NCBI GenBank assembly: GCA_016880695.1 | Contig: JAEHCY010000379.1 | Coordinates: 1-8,501 of the forward strand | DNA length: 8,501 nt | Origin: Chromatiaceae bacterium | Lineage (GTDB): Bacteria; Pseudomonadota; Gammaproteobacteria; Chromatiales; Chromatiaceae | Direction: 5' to 3' | Shown here: positions 6,701 to 8,501 of the stretch, piece after piece | Numbering within the stretch: the stretch's first letter is position 1 | Layout of the letters: every line of letters starts with the position of its first letter | The notes under the pieces: model-generated | What the model was told of the DNA's origin: nothing | Seen by the model: only the letters and a program-made list of their open reading frames with translations | Database searches by the model: none | Program-made: the position numbers and the translations under genes

Positions 6701-6707
6701 TTTTCCG

Positions 6708-8501
6708 ATGATCCGATATTTCGCACTTGTCGCGGGAGGGGTGACGGCCCCCCACCGTTTCGGCTGCCGGCTGGGCTGCGCCTGGGCGTTGCTGGTCGCG
6801 AGCCTGCTGGGGATAGCTCTCCCCCAGTCGGTCTCGGCCCAGGAGAGCGCGCAGTCGCCGAATGCTCGGGCGTTGGTGCACGCAGCCAATCCTAACCTGC
6901 GTGAGATCGCCAGGGGCGTTCCCTCGGGGGGGAAGCTCGCGGTGGAGGCTGTTGAGATCCAGGAGCTCGGCACCCGTACCCTCGAGCTCGATCGGTTCGA
7001 GGTATTCGCCCTGGATGCGCAGATTGTCGCCGATGATGGGATCGTCTTGGCACGGCCCGCGACGGCCTATTTCCGGGGCACCCTGGCGGGAGACCCAGAG
7101 TCCGCAGCGGTTCTGGTGGTACCGAAATCGGGGCCGCCAAGGGGCCTCATTCGAGCGCGTGCCGGCCTTTGGTTCGTCGGTGAGGCTCAGTCGGCGCGCC
7201 CGGGGGTTGCGGGCAGGCGGGTCGCGGAGGCAGCGCTGGCCCGGTTGCCAGGCATCCAATGTGGTTCGGACCGGCTGCCTTTGACGGCCCGCTCCGTTGC
7301 GGGGCCGAGCGTTCCGGCCGAGCCCCAGGCGGTGGTCTCCGCGGACCAGACCGCCTCTTACACGGCGGCGGTTGCGGTGGAAACCGATTACGAGTTTTAC
7401 ACGCTCTTCGGCAATACGGCCGCGGCAACCGAGTACGTGGGCGACCTGTTTGCTTACTCCTCTGGAATCTACGCACGAGAGATCGGTACGAATCTTTCTG
7501 TCAGTTACCTGCGGCTGTGGACGTCGAATAACGATCCCTGGACCGAGTTGTCGGATACCTACTATGCGCTGACGGAGTTTCAAGACTATTGGATCAGCAA
7601 CAGGGGGTCCGTGACTCGGGCGTTAGCGGCCATGCTGAGCGGCAAGGACATGGGCGGTGGCATTGCCTACGTGAACGCACTCTGTAGCAACTCAGAAGGC
7701 TACGCATTGGCCACGAGCATTGCCGGTAATTTCAACATCGATAACCCCGCAGTAGTCTGGGATATTGTGGTGGTTGCCCATGAGATCGGCCACGTTTTCG
7801 GCTCCTGGCACACCCACTGTTACGAGGATACCTACCTACCAGGTAGTACCACCGCAGAACCGGAGGCTATCGATCACTGCTGGGGCTCGGAGACCACCTC
7901 TCCCTCCGCCCGGGACGTCTATGGTCAGCCCGTTAACTGCTGGTCGGGGTCAACGTCACTCCCTGGGGTGCAGGCGACCTCGGGCGGCACCACGAGCAAT
8001 CATCCCGGGACCATCATGAGCTACTGCCACCAGAAGACGGGTGGCTACAGCAACCTGGCCCTGACCTTCGGCGATCAGCCATCGGCGAGTTATCCCAGTC
8101 TCCCCTATCACCCATTCGGGGTGCGGGCGGATCGGGTTCCCGCGCTGATGCGCTATGCCGTGCAGGCTTATGGCAGTTGTCTCCTGCCATCGGCTGGTCC
8201 ACACACCCTGAGTGTTGGCAAGTCCGGTAGCGGCAGTGGCACGGTCACCAGCAGCCCCACGGGCATCGACTGCGGCGCGACCTGCAGTGCGGCCTACGAC
8301 TCGGGGACTGCCGTGACTTTGACGGCCGCCCCGGCTGTGGGCTCGGTGTTTGCGGGCTGGTCGGGGGCCTGCACAGGTACCGGCAGTTGTGCGGTGACCA
8401 TGAGCGGGCCGAAGACGGTGACTGCAACCTTCGACACCAGTGGCGGAGGGGCTGGCCTCGCCGAGGCGGTGGACAACCTAGGATTGAGCTTCACCACGGG
8501 C
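6708..8501 (+). CDS. Secreted metzincin (reprolysin-like) metalloprotease with InlB-type repeat, 3'-truncated by window edge
   Basis: 598 codons are visible and the frame is still open at the last base. Residues 1-44 form a Sec signal peptide with a long n-region, a hydrophobic core at about 24-38 and a likely cut at VSA/QES. Residues 45-215 resemble no domain I can name and may be a propeptide. From about 218 a metalloprotease domain follows, with the zinc motif HEIGHVFGSWH (358-368; H358, H362, H368, catalytic E359) and a Met-turn IMSY (436-439, M437), which together define a metzincin of the M12/reprolysin-like type. Six or more Cys (326, 371, 391, 411, 440, 491) suggest disulfides after export. 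Residues 499-576 form a divergent InlB B-repeat-like domain with the typical FAGWSGACTGTGSCAVTM core and Cys at 522, 526, 555 and 561. A new segment (LAEAVDNLGLSFTTG) begins at 584. Proteins of this build often end in a sorting signal; here the end is not visible. Confidence 0.9.
   Translation, partial: MIRYFALVAGGVTAPHRFGCRLGCAWALLVASLLGIALPQSVSAQESAQSPNARALVHAANPNLREIARGVPSGGKLAVEAVEIQELGTRTLELDRFEVFALDAQIVADDGIVLARPATAYFRGTLAGDPESAAVLVVPKSGPPRGLIRARAGLWFVGEAQSARPGVAGRRVAEAALARLPGIQCGSDRLPLTARSVAGPSVPAEPQAVVSADQTASYTAAVAVETDYEFYTLFGNTAAATEYVGDLFAYSSGIYAREIGTNLSVSYLRLWTSNNDPWTELSDTYYALTEFQDYWISNRGSVTRALAAMLSGKDMGGGIAYVNALCSNSEGYALATSIAGNFNIDNPAVVWDIVVVAHEIGHVFGSWHTHCYEDTYLPGSTTAEPEAIDHCWGSETTSPSARDVYGQPVNCWSGSTSLPGVQATSGGTTSNHPGTIMSYCHQKTGGYSNLALTFGDQPSASYPSLPYHPFGVRADRVPALMRYAVQAYGSCLLPSAGPHTLSVGKSGSGSGTVTSSPTGIDCGATCSAAYDSGTAVTLTAAPAVGSVFAGWSGACTGTGSCAVTMSGPKTVTATFDTSGGGAGLAEAVDNLGLSFTTG

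Larger units (their letters stand above)
6295..6707. other. Intergenic spacer between the ubiE promoter and the metalloprotease
   Basis: About 0.41 kb with no gene I can support. Several overlapping frames are open on both strands, but they give Arg/Pro/Gly-rich sequences without domains, as expected from GC-rich DNA. Visible structure includes a two-tier inverted repeat (CGGGC 6307-6311 with GCCCG 6328-6332, and GCA/TGC arms inside), the palindrome GGAATTCC (6449-6456), and a shift to more AT-rich sequence from about 6560 toward the protease, where its promoter should lie. No RNA gene was recognised. Confidence 0.5.

Noticed and set aside
6239..6707. Search for sigma-54 (GG-N10-GC) sites, as seen upstream of some PEP-CTERM genes
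   Set aside because: No convincing TGGCAC-N5-TTGC match was found in this or the other intergenic regions.
6654..7583. Minus-strand open frame of 309 codons at the start of the metalloprotease gene
   Set aside because: The plus frame has a ribosome site, a signal peptide and continues into a metzincin domain. The minus frame is Arg-rich with no domain.

Overview
The window comes from a GC-rich bacterium, most likely a gammaproteobacterium. The best evidence is a minus-strand ubiE-ubiJ-ubiB operon, a typical gammaproteobacterial arrangement for ubiquinone synthesis, together with an exosortase H (XrtH) sorting locus and a glycosyltransferase and acyltransferase of the kind found around exopolysaccharide genes. 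The exact taxon cannot be read from this sequence. No tRNA, rRNA, CRISPR array or recognisable transposase gene was found.

Layout. Positions 1-582 (+) hold the 3' part of a hexapeptide-repeat acyltransferase. It overlaps, tail to tail, a minus-strand pair: xrtH (1195-1701) followed by an exosortase H-associated membrane protein (569-1198), joined by a GTGA start/stop overlap. Across a 293-bp divergent spacer lies a family 2 glycosyltransferase (1995-2894, +, TTG start) with a perfect 14-bp palindrome just before its start. It converges on ubiB (2960-4618, -) across a 65-bp gap able to form a nested hairpin. Upstream are ubiJ (4845-5483, -) and ubiE (5489-6238, -), the latter preceded by a good sigma-70 promoter (6266-6294). 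After a spacer of about 0.47 kb, a secreted metzincin metalloprotease begins at 6708 (+) and runs off the right edge still open.

How the genes may work together. UbiE methylates the quinone ring, while UbiJ and UbiB are accessory factors of the same pathway. XrtH is a membrane transpeptidase-like enzyme whose family is paired with IPTLxxWG-CTERM sorting signals. The secreted protease, with an InlB-like Cys-containing repeat after its catalytic domain, has the architecture of such a substrate, but its C-terminus is outside the window, so the link is inference. The glycosyltransferase and acyltransferase fit the known association of exosortases with surface polysaccharide.

The most unusual feature is the ubiJ-ubiB junction. 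The two genes are separated by 226 bp flanked by a direct repeat of TCATCC (+ strand). A 77-codon frame starts in an ATGA overlap with the ubiJ stop and ends in an ATGA overlap with the ubiB start. This looks like a small insertion into an ancestral 4-nt overlap that kept translational coupling.
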